64,000 nucleotides of DNA from Enterobacterales bacterium CwR94. GTDB lineage: Bacteria; Pseudomonadota; Gammaproteobacteria; Enterobacterales; Enterobacteriaceae. Under the pieces are notes generated by a model that saw nothing but the letters and a program-made list of their open reading frames with translations, was not told the DNA's origin and made no database searches. Location: positions 186,001 to 250,000 of the forward strand of contig KZ478062.1 of NCBI GenBank assembly GCA_002837195.1, in the 5' to 3' direction. This document shows, in pieces, positions 24,931 to 33,855 of the stretch (the stretch's first letter is position 1; each line of letters begins with the position of its first letter). The translations under genes and the position numbers were made by a program.

Positions 24931-25184
24931 TTTAAGACCCCCTTTTATCGTTGTTTTAAGACATTTGATGCCATCCCGATAAAGGGTTTAGTTAAGTTTT
25001 ATTGATATATCAATCTGATTTCTCAATTATTCAGAAACGAAATGGGAATTTACTTCACTTAAAATTGGACTTAAGTCAGCGCTGGCAAGGCGTGAAGCCA
25101 CTGCTCTTACCAGCATGGAAAAAAAACGGTGTGGAGGTTAAAGCGGCGTAATCATTCCAGATACGCACTGAAAGTGTCGTGTGC

Positions 25185-25742
25185 TTAGCCTTGCTGTGTG
25201 CGTGAAGGAGCCAGTAACAGACCAAACACTTTAGAGTCTGAAATTTCACCACCCACGTCCCAGCGCTCGCGCAGCAGGCCTTCCAGCTGGAAGCCCAGGC
25301 GCAGCAACGTTTTCTCTGAACCCAGATTATCGGGATGGATATCGGCTTCCAGGCGGCGGATACCTAACTGTGTCTTCAGCCAGCCGATAAAAGCCTGCAG
25401 GGCTTCTTGCATATATCCCTGGCCTTGCGCATCGGTGGCCAGGCAATAGCCAATTTCTCCGCGTGCCGAGCTTTCATGGTGCCCGAAGAAAATAACCATG
25501 CCGATCAGTGTTTGATCGGTTTCGCGCACCATACCCAGGCGTAGATATTCACCGCGGATCATATCGCCGACTGACTGCGCGATATCTTCCTCCGCCTGCT
25601 CCCGGCTGTACCAGGGTTCATGGCTCCAGTGACGCAGCAATGCAGCATCGCTCATCATGCTGAACCAACGATCGACATCAATGGCAGAGAGCGGACGCAG
25701 GCGTAAACGGGGTGTGGTGATCTGAACGTGAGTGTAGTCCAT
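25185..25742 (-). CDS. GNAT acetyltransferase, RimJ/RimL-like
   Basis: 185 residues from ATG 25742, which follows AAAGGATGCCC; an ATG two codons earlier sits too close to the AAAGG. The GNAT fold shows N-terminal TPRLRLRPLSAIDVDRW, the central GEIGYCLATDAQGQGYMQEA acetyl-CoA loop (Q/RxxGxG/A type, about residues 98-117) and C-terminal NLGSEKTLLRLGFQLEG. Enzymes of this subgroup acetylate protein N-termini or small amines such as amino-acid or antibiotic amino groups. It is adjacent to the APE cluster but separately placed 51 bases downstream of the phosphopantetheinyl transferase, so any connection is unclear. Confidence 0.88.
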   Translation of the reverse strand: MDYTHVQITTPRLRLRPLSAIDVDRWFSMMSDAALLRHWSHEPWYSREQAEEDIAQSVGDMIRGEYLRLGMVRETDQTLIGMVIFFGHHESSARGEIGYCLATDAQGQGYMQEALQAFIGWLKTQLGIRRLEADIHPDNLGSEKTLLRLGFQLEGLLRERWDVGGEISDSKVFGLLLAPSRTQQG

Positions 25743-25793
25743 GGGCATCCTTTCGGTCAGCGAGGGGGAAAGCAGTGTACCCTGATTTGAGGA

Positions 25794-26357
25794 CTAAAGG
25801 GGAAGTTCAGGACGCGGCGGCTGGGGGCAGGGACAACAGACGGCCCAGGCTAGGTTCGCCTGTTGGCCCTGATGCAGGCAGACGCCATCAGGGAGGCTCA
25901 GCTCGGCTGACATTGCCCACACGCTGTCACCGCGCTGTTTCAGTGCGGCTTCACGTGCTGTCCAGTGTGGCCAGAACAGGTGTTGCTGTTCAATCGCGGA
26001 GAGTGAGGCAAAGCGGGTTAATTCTGCGGCAGGCAGCACGTGCGTCAGCAGCGCGTTACGCCAGAGCCGCGTGCGCATCTGCTCAATATCGCACCCCACT
26101 GCGCCCCGGCTGCAGATCGCCAACGCGATATGATCGCCACTGTGGCTCAGGTTAAAGGCGGGCAGTGAGGTGTCGATAAAGTGGGGTTTGCCCTGCGCGC
26201 CAAAGCCGATTGCTGGTAAACCCGCAAACTGTTGCGCCAGTAACACGCGCCCTGCGAGCCAGCTCGCGGGGCGGCCCTCTGCATCTGCACGGGTTTGCAA
26301 CCCGCGTGGAGCCTGCTGGCAGAGCGTCGGTATATGGCCCAACAGCAGGCGCGCCAT
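25794..26357 (-). CDS. 4'-phosphopantetheinyl transferase of the APE cluster
   Basis: 187 residues. Shows the Sfp-type signatures: NLSHSGDHIALAI, then GCDIEQMR (metal-binding Asp/Glu) and the WTAREAALK helix that replaces WxxKEA. It transfers the phosphopantetheine arm from CoA to acyl carrier proteins, here most likely the two APE ACPs at 37833 and 38101, although general ACPs are possible. It is the last gene of the APE cluster, 1 base after the ketosynthase stop. The downstream acetyltransferase gene is not obviously coupled. Confidence 0.88.
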   Translation of the reverse strand: MARLLLGHIPTLCQQAPRGLQTRADAEGRPASWLAGRVLLAQQFAGLPAIGFGAQGKPHFIDTSLPAFNLSHSGDHIALAICSRGAVGCDIEQMRTRLWRNALLTHVLPAAELTRFASLSAIEQQHLFWPHWTAREAALKQRGDSVWAMSAELSLPDGVCLHQGQQANLAWAVCCPCPQPPRPELPL

Positions 26358-26358
26358 C

Positions 26359-27588
26359 TTAGGGCCAGCGACGGATCACGATGGAGGTGTTGATACCGCC
26401 AAACGCAAAGTTATTGGTTTGCAGGTATTCGCAATCAATGTCGCGCCACTCGCCCATGATGTAATCCAGTTTGCCGCACTCACTGTCGGGCTGATGCAAA
26501 TTGAGCGTTGGCGCAAAGCGGCCTTCACGCATCATCTCCAGTGCCATCCAGGCTTCCAGCGAACCGCATGCGCCCAGCGTGTGACCAAAATAGCTTTTCA
26601 GCGAGGAAATCGGCGTTTTATCACCAAAAATGGCCGCTGTCGCTTGTGTTTCAGCGATGTCACCCCGATCGGTGGCGGTTCCGTGTGCGCAAATATAGCC
26701 AATATCTTGCGGTGTCAGTTTCGCCATCGTGAGCGCTTTTTCGATGCAGATCTGCATGGTTTCACGCTGAGGTTGCGTAATGTGGGCCGCATCGCAGTTG
26801 GTGGCAAAACTGACAATTTCACCGTAGATGGTCGCACCGCGTGCTTGCGCGTGATCCAGCGCTTCCAAAATCAGCGTCCCCGCGCCCTCACCAATCACCA
26901 GTCCGTCGCGCGCGGTATCGAATGGTGAGGGGGTTGTGGCTGGCGCATCGTTGCGTTGGCTGGTGGCAAATAAAGTATCAAACACCGCCGCTTCTGACGG
27001 GCATAACTCTTCTGCGCCGCCCGCGACCATCACGGTTTGATAGCCGTGGCGGATGGCTTCCCAGGCATAGCCAATCGCCTGACTGCCCGACGTACAGGCG
27101 CTGGACGTCGGGATCACGCGTCCGCGCAGGCCAAAGAACAAGCCGGTATTCACGGCAGTGGTGTGGGGCATCATCTGGACGTAGGTTGTGCCGGTAATGT
27201 TATTGGTGTGCTTTTCGGTCAGCATCGTCGCAAATTCGCTGACCGGCCCGGTGCTGCCGGTGGATGAACCGTAGGCAATACCGGTTTCACCGTTGGTGAG
27301 CACGGGATGATCGAGCAGTCCCGCCTGTTCGAGTGCCAATTCGGTGGCGCGGGTGGAAAGCAATGAAACACGCCCCATCGCGCGAATGCGTTTGCGCGTA
27401 TAGTGCTCGGGCAGGACGAAATCATCGATCGGTGCGCCGAGCAAGGTGTGCAAGCCGTCATACACCTGCCATTCTGGCATTTTGCGAACGGCGTTTTTTC
27501 CGGCGCGCATGTGGCTGGCAATCTGTTGCCAGTCGTTGCCAAAGGCGGTAACGCCGCCCATTCCTGTGATCACCACACGACGGGTCAT
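26359..27588 (-). CDS. Beta-ketoacyl-ACP synthase, APE type (FabF-like)
   Basis: 409 residues. The KS fold has active-site Cys165 in SSACTSGSQ, His in the HGTATDRGD segment (about 305) and the second His in FGHTLGA (about 339); Lys of SLKSYFG precedes it. It extends the polyene chain by condensation with malonyl-ACP. It overlaps the ketoreductase stop by 4 bases, so it is tightly coupled. In aryl polyene systems this is one of several KS types; which step it performs cannot be told here. Confidence 0.92.
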   Translation of the reverse strand: MTRRVVITGMGGVTAFGNDWQQIASHMRAGKNAVRKMPEWQVYDGLHTLLGAPIDDFVLPEHYTRKRIRAMGRVSLLSTRATELALEQAGLLDHPVLTNGETGIAYGSSTGSTGPVSEFATMLTEKHTNNITGTTYVQMMPHTTAVNTGLFFGLRGRVIPTSSACTSGSQAIGYAWEAIRHGYQTVMVAGGAEELCPSEAAVFDTLFATSQRNDAPATTPSPFDTARDGLVIGEGAGTLILEALDHAQARGATIYGEIVSFATNCDAAHITQPQRETMQICIEKALTMAKLTPQDIGYICAHGTATDRGDIAETQATAAIFGDKTPISSLKSYFGHTLGACGSLEAWMALEMMREGRFAPTLNLHQPDSECGKLDYIMGEWRDIDCEYLQTNNFAFGGINTSIVIRRWP

Positions 27589-28316
27589 AGCATGCCTCCA
27601 TTAATAGAAATAACCTGACGAGTGACATAACCCGCCACGTCGGACATCAGATAGCTGGCCAGTCCGGCCACTTCTTGTGCCTGACCCATGCGCTTCATGG
27701 GAATCATCGCCATTGCCTCTTTTAGCGCGGCTTCTTCCATGGCAATCATGCCGGTATCAATTAAACCGGGCGCGATACAGTTAACGGTAATTTTGCGTTT
27801 GGCCAGTTCGATCGCCAGGGCTTTGGTGGCACCGATAATGCCCGCTTTGGCAGCGCTGTAGTTCACCTGGCCCCGGTTACCCATCACACCGGACACCGAT
27901 GACAGCGTAATGATACGTCCTCCCTGGCGCAGGCCAATCATTGGCATGATGCAAGGATGGATAACGTTATAGAAGCTGTCGAGATTGGTGTGGATGACGC
28001 TGTCCCAGTCTGCTTCGCTCAGGGCGGGAAACGCGCCATCGCGGGTAATGCCCGCATTACTTACGACGCCGTACCAGGCCCCGTGCTGTGCCATGTGCTG
28101 TTCCAATACCTCGCGAGACTGCGCGCGATCGGCGATATCAAATTGCAGCAGATGGCCCTGACCGCCCGCTTCAGTAATCTGCGCCAGGGTGGCGTGAGCA
28201 CCTTGTAGATCGTGATGATAGTGCACCCCCACGGTGAAGCCGTCGCGGGCCAGTTGACAGGCAATGGCCTGCCCAATTCCTTTGCTGGCCCCGGTGACCA
28301 GAACTGAACGACTCAT
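27585..28316 (-). CDS. 3-ketoacyl-ACP reductase of the APE cluster
   Basis: 243 residues, an SDR of FabG type. Cofactor motif TGASKGIGQAIA (8-19), NAG at SNAGITRDG, and the catalytic Ser, Tyr and Lys in SSVSGV and NYSAAKAG. It reduces the beta-keto group after each condensation, the first step toward the conjugated double bond. It overlaps the dehydratase stop and the ketosynthase start by 4 bases each, part of a run of coupled genes typical for the cluster. Confidence 0.93.
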   Translation of the reverse strand: MSRSVLVTGASKGIGQAIACQLARDGFTVGVHYHHDLQGAHATLAQITEAGGQGHLLQFDIADRAQSREVLEQHMAQHGAWYGVVSNAGITRDGAFPALSEADWDSVIHTNLDSFYNVIHPCIMPMIGLRQGGRIITLSSVSGVMGNRGQVNYSAAKAGIIGATKALAIELAKRKITVNCIAPGLIDTGMIAMEEAALKEAMAMIPMKRMGQAQEVAGLASYLMSDVAGYVTRQVISINGGML

Positions 28317-28789
28317 ACTGAGCCTCCTTGTTGAAAAAGTTGTGCCAACGCCTCAGCATCGGGCTGAAAAGTGTTGATGCGCCCCGTTGCGACGATGTTG
28401 TCGTCCGCACTGATTTGCGCGTCAAAGCTGCCAAAGCGCTGATCCTGCATCAGCAGGGTGACAGTGATCTCCAGCGTGCTGCCCGCAGTAAATGCCGGTG
28501 TGCTGGTACTGAGTTCGCGCGCGCCGAGCACCATGCCGAGTTCACTGGCGGTATCGCCCTGTTGCCTGCGATGCCATCCTGACCACACGCCCACCGTCTG
28601 CGCCATCAATTCCAGCGCGAACCAGCCAGGTAAGGCACCTTCGGCGTTGAGAAACGGGGCCAGCACGCCATGCGCCTCCACCGTTACGCGGCAGGTCGCT
28701 TGCTCGTCGGTGACGGACAGGACGTCTTGCAGCAGGAGCATCGGCGCTTCATGGGGCAAGTAAGCGCCAGGTGAAAGATAATCGGTCAT
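28313..28789 (-). CDS. apeP: 3-hydroxyacyl-ACP dehydratase, ApeP family
   Basis: 158 residues with a hotdog fold. LPHEAPMLLLQDVLSV and the GALPGWFALELMAQTVGVW segment match the FabA/FabZ-like ApeP dehydratases, which work with the shorter ApeI partner to remove water and form conjugated double bonds in aryl polyenes. The catalytic His is near residue 13 and Glu near 60. Overlaps of 4 bases with neighbours on both sides show coupled translation. Confidence 0.85.
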   Translation of the reverse strand: MTDYLSPGAYLPHEAPMLLLQDVLSVTDEQATCRVTVEAHGVLAPFLNAEGALPGWFALELMAQTVGVWSGWHRRQQGDTASELGMVLGARELSTSTPAFTAGSTLEITVTLLMQDQRFGSFDAQISADDNIVATGRINTFQPDAEALAQLFQQGGSV

Positions 28790-29952
28790 GGCAAGGCTCC
28801 TACAATCAGGCTGGCGTTATTGCCACCAAAGGCAAAGGAGTTAGAAAGAATGATTTTGCGCGCGAGCGGTGTCGGGGCGCGTAATACGCCACAGGCAGGC
28901 AGCGTCTCATCCCAGGGCGAAACGCTAAAATCCTGAGCGGGCAGCGGGAGATCGCGCTGCAGTATCAGCACACTCAATGCCGCTTCGGTAATGCCCGCCG
29001 CGCCCAGCGTGTGTCCGGTTAAATGCTTGGTGGAACTGCAGGGTACGCGTTCGCCAAATAACTGATGAATAACGTGCGATTCAATCTGGTCATTCAGCGG
29101 CGTTGCGGTGCCATGCAGGTTGATATAGCCAATGTCTTCTGGCTGCAAGCGCGCGGCGCGCAGGGCCATCTCAATCGCGCGGATCGCACCCGCGCCTTCA
29201 GGATGGGGAGCCGAAATATGGTATGCATCACTGGATTCGCCGACGCCCAACAGCGCGACAGGGTGCGGCTCTCGCGTCAACACCATCAGGCCCGCCGCTT
29301 CACCAATGGTAATGCCCTGGCGATCGCGGGCAAACGGCAGGCAGCGTGACGGTGACAGCGACTCAAGGCTGTGGAAGCCATTAATCGGCATGCGGCTGAG
29401 CGTGTCTGCCCCTCCAACAATCGCCACATCGACCATGCCTGCGTTAATCAGGCGTTGACCGCTGATTACCGCACGAGCACTGGAGGAGCAGGCCGTGGAG
29501 AGCGTAAACGCAGGGCCGGTGGTGTTTAACCAGGCCGACAGAAAGCGCGACGGATCACCCAGCTCCTGCTGATAATAGTGCCAGTCAGAGGAGGTGCCAT
29601 CGTGCTGCGCCTGCACGTGGGTATCGCCCTCATCCAGCCCAGAGGTGCTGGTACCGAGAATGACGGCAACGCGATCGTGACCAAAATGGGCCAGAGCGGC
29701 GTCCACCTGCGGTTGGATTTGTGCCAATGCGGCCAGCAGCAACTGATTATTACGGGTGTTATGTGCAGCAAAAGCCGCAGGGATCGGCGGCAGTTCGCTG
29801 TCTACACCACCCAACATGATCGGCTGACTGGCTTGCAGCCACCCCTCGCGTAAGCGCATACCGGGCGCGTGCTGCTGGCGCAAATTGTCAGCGATGTCAT
29901 CCAGATGACTGCCGAGTGCATTCACCATGCCGACGGCGGAAATGTAAATCAT
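28786..29952 (-). CDS. Beta-ketoacyl-ACP synthase, second KS of the APE cluster
   Basis: 388 residues from ATG 29952 (MIYISAVGMVNALGS); ATG 29961 three codons earlier is the alternative. Active-site Cys155 lies in STACSSSAR; later HGTATPLND and the GHTLGAAG segment hold the two His. It begins right after the DUF3261 lipoprotein gene, whose stop it touches, and overlaps the dehydratase gene by 4 bases. In APE clusters this larger KS pairs with the half-length chain-length-factor-like protein (here 39154-39879), as established for the Ape system. Confidence 0.9.
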   Translation of the reverse strand: MIYISAVGMVNALGSHLDDIADNLRQQHAPGMRLREGWLQASQPIMLGGVDSELPPIPAAFAAHNTRNNQLLLAALAQIQPQVDAALAHFGHDRVAVILGTSTSGLDEGDTHVQAQHDGTSSDWHYYQQELGDPSRFLSAWLNTTGPAFTLSTACSSSARAVISGQRLINAGMVDVAIVGGADTLSRMPINGFHSLESLSPSRCLPFARDRQGITIGEAAGLMVLTREPHPVALLGVGESSDAYHISAPHPEGAGAIRAIEMALRAARLQPEDIGYINLHGTATPLNDQIESHVIHQLFGERVPCSSTKHLTGHTLGAAGITEAALSVLILQRDLPLPAQDFSVSPWDETLPACGVLRAPTPLARKIILSNSFAFGGNNASLIVGALP

Positions 29953-29953
29953 G

Positions 29954-30538
29954 TTAGTCATCCAGATAGCGAATGGTGATGTGATAGTTAAACGCGCGCT
30001 GCTCAATGCTGACGGGCTCGCGTTGCCCTTTGCGCTGCAAATAAGTGATACGGGTAATTAATGTTCCCTGCGCATCGCGCAATTCACGGCGATCCGCCAC
30101 ATCTTGCAGTGTCCAGCCCTGTGGCAATTGGGGTAACCAGGCTGCAATCGGCCAGTGGCTTAGCATCACATCAGCCAATACCTGACTGGCGGGCGGCAGT
30201 TGCGGTACCACGATCGATTGTTCCGTGTGGATACCCTTTTCATCATAGGTCAGCAGGAACAAACGGATACCCACCGATGACAAACCGGCCAGTGACAGCT
30301 TGTGCTGATCGGCGTGCAACATCACCAGCAGAGACTGTGTCTGGCCCTTGAAACTGCCGCTTAACAGCTGCTGCGTATTGAGCGCAGGCGCAATGCCCGC
30401 GGGCGGTAATTGCACGCGTACGCCGGGTTTCAGCCAGGCTTGCGGGCGTCCCGGCTGGTCGGGCTGCGTAGGCTGTGCGCAGCCACTCAATATCCATACT
30501 GCCAGCCAGGGCAATACGCTGCGGATGAGGCGCTTCAT
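29954..30538 (-). CDS. DUF3261 lipoprotein of the APE cluster
   Basis: 194 residues from ATG 30538. The signal peptide ends in the lipobox LSGC (about residue 19), so the protein is a lipoprotein. DUF3261 proteins are a constant component of APE clusters and are thought to help place the finished pigment at the outer membrane along with the LolA-like and MMPL proteins. The gene overlaps the MMPL stop by 4 bases. Confidence 0.82.
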   Translation of the reverse strand: MKRLIRSVLPWLAVWILSGCAQPTQPDQPGRPQAWLKPGVRVQLPPAGIAPALNTQQLLSGSFKGQTQSLLVMLHADQHKLSLAGLSSVGIRLFLLTYDEKGIHTEQSIVVPQLPPASQVLADVMLSHWPIAAWLPQLPQGWTLQDVADRRELRDAQGTLITRITYLQRKGQREPVSIEQRAFNYHITIRYLDD

Positions 30539-32859
30539 TGGGGCTTCCTTTTCGATTTGTTCGGCATCGCCAGGGGGGAAAGCAACCAGGCGGTGAAGAT
30601 GCCACTGCACAGCACGATGCCAAAACTACTGATTGCCTGTGTACTGCTGAAAATCAGCATGCCCAGCGTCAGTAAAGTGGTGATCATCGCCAGCGTAATG
30701 GCCAACAGTGAGGTCAGCGGCGTACCGCGAGGGTTGCTAAAAAACAGCGTGTAATTGACGCCAATACCCAGCACCAGTACCAGTGCCAGCAGAGAAAACA
30801 GATTGACTGCGTGACCCGTGGCGGCCAGCACCGCCAGACCACAGGCCAGCGAGAGGACAGAAGGCACCAAACTGACGGCACCTTTGCGCCAGCCCAAACG
30901 CAGCATTGCACCGCTGGCGATCACCGCCAGGGCAATCAACAGCAGGGCGGTCAATACATTGCGATAAAGTGAAAACAGATGGTCGAATTGGATTTTGCGA
31001 TCGACCCACGCCACGCCGTTATGCTGTTCAGCCAGCGTACTGAGTGCCGCGCTGTTTGCGACACCTTCCACGGGAATCAGTACGCCGCTGCGCTGATCGG
31101 GCAAGCTGAGCCACAGTAAACGCCAACCTTCACTGGCCGGGCTGTTAAGCCAGGCGGACGCCGTAATGGTCATGGGCTGCGTATCGACCTGTGGTGCATT
31201 GAGTCCGGCATCGCGAAAGGTTTTTTGCAAAGCCGGTACCGCCGCCTGGATCAACGCGAGATCGGCCTGTTGGCGCGCCAGCGAGTTGAGGGGCAGACTG
31301 CGCCAACTTTTGAGCCAGCCTTGCTGCCGAGCCTGCGAGAGGGCGGGACTAAAGGCCTCTAACCGTTGCAGGGTCTCTTCGGGCGTGTCGCCATAAACAA
31401 CAAACCACTTTTGATCGAGCCCTTGCCCGGTCAGCGTAGTGATCGTTTTCTCCTGCGCCAGCAGTGAAGCGGGCAGTGCCTGTAGCTGACTGATGTCGTC
31501 ATCCACACGCAGATGGCTCAGGCCAACGGCGGCCAGCAGCGCCAGCGCGGCAGGTAAGCCAATGCGTAGCGTTGAATTGCGTCGCCAGGCTGCCAGCCAG
31601 CGGAGCATCAACGTCATGGCGGGCACCGGACGCACCGGTAAATGGCGGCACAGCCACGGATGCCAGAACAGCACGGTCAGGCAGGAGGCGCTGAGGCCCG
31701 CCGCGGCAAACACCGCCATTTGGCGAATACCTGGAAACGGTGCCAGCATCATAATCAGGTAAGCCGCGACGGTGGTGAGCAGTGCCAGCACCAGGGCATT
31801 ACGCACTTTACGCAGGCTGTCCCAGCGGCTGACATGTTCACCGTGTACCATGCGTTCGGTGAGGTAGTACAAGGTGTAGTCGGCTGAAATGCCCACGATG
31901 CTGATGCTCATCACCAGCGTCATCAAATGCAATTCACCCCACACCAGCAAGACGCTGACGCAACCGGCCAGCGCTCCAATACCTATCGATAGCAGGCTTA
32001 ACAGTAGCGGGCGCAGAGAGCGGAAGGTGAGTACGATCAGCAGCAGCACGCCGATGACCGTGGCTACGCCAAGCGTTGAGACATCCTGTTTAGCCTGCTG
32101 GCTGGCGTAATCGCTGTAAAAAACGGTCCCGCGCGACAGCACGTCGGCCTGTGGATACTGCTGCTGTAATTGCTGCTGCGCCGCGTTCAATGCGCTGACT
32201 AAGCGGTGAGTTTGCTGCATATCAAATGACGATCCGCGCAATTCACCATGCAGGAAATACCAGTATTGGCCCTGTGCATCTTTGGCGACTAACCATCCCT
32301 GCATCAGGCTTAACTGGCTGGCATTGCTGGCCTGCGCCATTTGCGCTCCGCGCACCAGCATCAGGGGATCGTTTTTCAGCTCAGCGCCACTGACCCCGGA
32401 AAAGGCAGACCATATTTGGCCCAAAATCCACTGGGCTTGCGCTTCTCCGCCGGTTGCCAACCGCGCGCGCGTGGCGGCATCCAGGTTGCCGTTGCGATGG
32501 TTGAAATAGAACGCGCCCCAGCGCTGTTGCTGTTGCTCGCTCATCGGGCCACTGACACGTTCGATGCCGGGCACGTTGCGTATTGCCTGTAGCCACTGCG
32601 CGGCAACCTGCGGATCGGCCTGTTTGCCAGGGCTTACCATCCACACCACCTGGCGATCCAGCCGCTGCATAAAGCCGTCATTCAGCGCAGGCGGAATGGC
32701 ACCCAAGGTTTGCTGTGGCAGCAAGGCCAACACGCTGGCGTTCATGCGCGCCGAAGGCAGCAGGGCCAACAACGTCGCGACCATTGCCAGGCAGCAAACC
32801 AGCCAGATAAACGCGTTGCGGCGCGCGGGCTCAGCGGGCGAAAAGCGATTGTTCGTCAT
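30535..32859 (-). CDS. MMPL/RND-type exporter of the APE cluster
   Basis: 774 residues with about twelve membrane helices in two halves and two large periplasmic loops, the design of MMPL-type RND transporters. An SSD-like five-helix bundle follows about residue 250 (LGVATVIGVLLLIVLTF) and is repeated at about 630. It is likely to move the aryl polyene lipid out of the inner membrane. Its first 29 bases overlap the LolA-like gene, and the end overlaps the DUF3261 lipoprotein gene, so the export functions are co-translated. Confidence 0.9.
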   Translation of the reverse strand: MTNNRFSPAEPARRNAFIWLVCCLAMVATLLALLPSARMNASVLALLPQQTLGAIPPALNDGFMQRLDRQVVWMVSPGKQADPQVAAQWLQAIRNVPGIERVSGPMSEQQQQRWGAFYFNHRNGNLDAATRARLATGGEAQAQWILGQIWSAFSGVSGAELKNDPLMLVRGAQMAQASNASQLSLMQGWLVAKDAQGQYWYFLHGELRGSSFDMQQTHRLVSALNAAQQQLQQQYPQADVLSRGTVFYSDYASQQAKQDVSTLGVATVIGVLLLIVLTFRSLRPLLLSLLSIGIGALAGCVSVLLVWGELHLMTLVMSISIVGISADYTLYYLTERMVHGEHVSRWDSLRKVRNALVLALLTTVAAYLIMMLAPFPGIRQMAVFAAAGLSASCLTVLFWHPWLCRHLPVRPVPAMTLMLRWLAAWRRNSTLRIGLPAALALLAAVGLSHLRVDDDISQLQALPASLLAQEKTITTLTGQGLDQKWFVVYGDTPEETLQRLEAFSPALSQARQQGWLKSWRSLPLNSLARQQADLALIQAAVPALQKTFRDAGLNAPQVDTQPMTITASAWLNSPASEGWRLLWLSLPDQRSGVLIPVEGVANSAALSTLAEQHNGVAWVDRKIQFDHLFSLYRNVLTALLLIALAVIASGAMLRLGWRKGAVSLVPSVLSLACGLAVLAATGHAVNLFSLLALVLVLGIGVNYTLFFSNPRGTPLTSLLAITLAMITTLLTLGMLIFSSTQAISSFGIVLCSGIFTAWLLSPLAMPNKSKRKPQ

Positions 32860-33433
32860 GGGTCAGTTGTGCTGGTGTCAGGCGGTGCTGGCTAAACGTG
32901 ATGTCTGTGCGGTCGCCCTGTTTGTCATTCAGGCGAATGCTATCGAGATACTGGTTGCCCTCAAGCGTGAGTGAGGAAAAGATTTTATCCAGCGGTGTGG
33001 TCACCGGTGTCATGGTGAGTGCCCAACTGCCGTTGCCGCGATCCTGAAAATCAAGGCGGAAGTTCTGCTCCAACACGGTTTTATCGGCCTGGAACAGCGC
33101 GCGCAGCAAATGATTGAACTGGAACATCTGCGGGTTATTTTCCGCCGTGATGGTCTGGGCGGGTTGACCGTTGATCTGCTGCACCATGCGCGTGTCATCC
33201 AACAGCAGTGTCATGGCAAACGGCGTGGTTTGTTGCCATAACAAGCCATGATCGCGCGCGATAATCATCTCACCCTGAGATTTCAGCGACTGCGGCAGAT
33301 CTTTGATTTGACGCACCTGCTCAAAGTGGGCGCGCACAACAGGTTGCTGGGTGAAACGCTGCTGTAATGCATCCAATGTCACGGCCTGTACAGCATGACC
33401 GCACAGCAGCATCAGTAACAAAAAAGCTCTCAT
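32831..33433 (-). CDS. LolA-like outer-membrane lipoprotein carrier of the APE cluster
   Basis: 200 residues: signal peptide MRAFLLLMLLCGHAVQA, then a LolA/LolB-like half-barrel (VRAHFEQVRQIKDLPQSLKS, later WQQTTPFAMTLL). It is not the housekeeping LolA but the pathway-specific copy common in APE clusters, presumed to shuttle a lipid-linked product through the periplasm. Starts with a 4-base overlap (ATGA) after the thioesterase gene, and its end overlaps the MMPL gene by 29 bases. Confidence 0.85.
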   Translation of the reverse strand: MRAFLLLMLLCGHAVQAVTLDALQQRFTQQPVVRAHFEQVRQIKDLPQSLKSQGEMIIARDHGLLWQQTTPFAMTLLLDDTRMVQQINGQPAQTITAENNPQMFQFNHLLRALFQADKTVLEQNFRLDFQDRGNGSWALTMTPVTTPLDKIFSSLTLEGNQYLDSIRLNDKQGDRTDITFSQHRLTPAQLTHDEQSLFAR

Positions 33434-33852
33434 GGCTTGACTCCCATACGGTCAAACAGCACTTGCGGACTGACAAAACACATCTCTTTGCTCTCAGCCT
33501 CGACGGCGACCTGAATGGTGTAGGCGGTAGTGGTGCGTTTTCCGCTGCTGGCATCAAACAACTGATAGCCAATTTTCAGGCGGTTTTCGTACTCTTCCAG
33601 CGTGGCGCGCACCATAAACGTTTGTTCGAACGTCAGCACGTCACGGTATTTCACGCGGCTGTCGACCACGGGCCAGACATAGCCGGAATCACGCATCTGA
33701 CGATAACCATAATCAAACTGATTGAGCAGCGCCTCACGGGCAATTTCGAAATAGCGAAAATAGTTGCCGTGCCACACGACGCCCATCATATCGACGTCGT
33801 GAAACGGCACTTTCAGTGTGACTTCAGCAGTGAAGCGAGGATCGGTGAGCAA
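33430..33852 (-). CDS. Hotdog thioesterase (4-hydroxybenzoyl-CoA thioesterase family)
   Basis: 140 residues with a hotdog fold: VPFHDVDMMGVVWHGNYFRY contains the catalytic Asp of the 4HBT/YbgC family (VDMMGVVWHGNY). It could release or proofread aryl or polyene intermediates from ACP. It starts 3 bases after the glycosyltransferase/acyltransferase gene and overlaps the LolA-like gene by 4 bases. In better-known APE clusters an ammonia lyase gene sits at this junction; none is present here. Confidence 0.88.
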   Translation of the reverse strand: MLTDPRFTAEVTLKVPFHDVDMMGVVWHGNYFRYFEIAREALLNQFDYGYRQMRDSGYVWPVVDSRVKYRDVLTFEQTFMVRATLEEYENRLKIGYQLFDASSGKRTTTAYTIQVAVEAESKEMCFVSPQVLFDRMGVKP

Positions 33853-33855
33853 CGG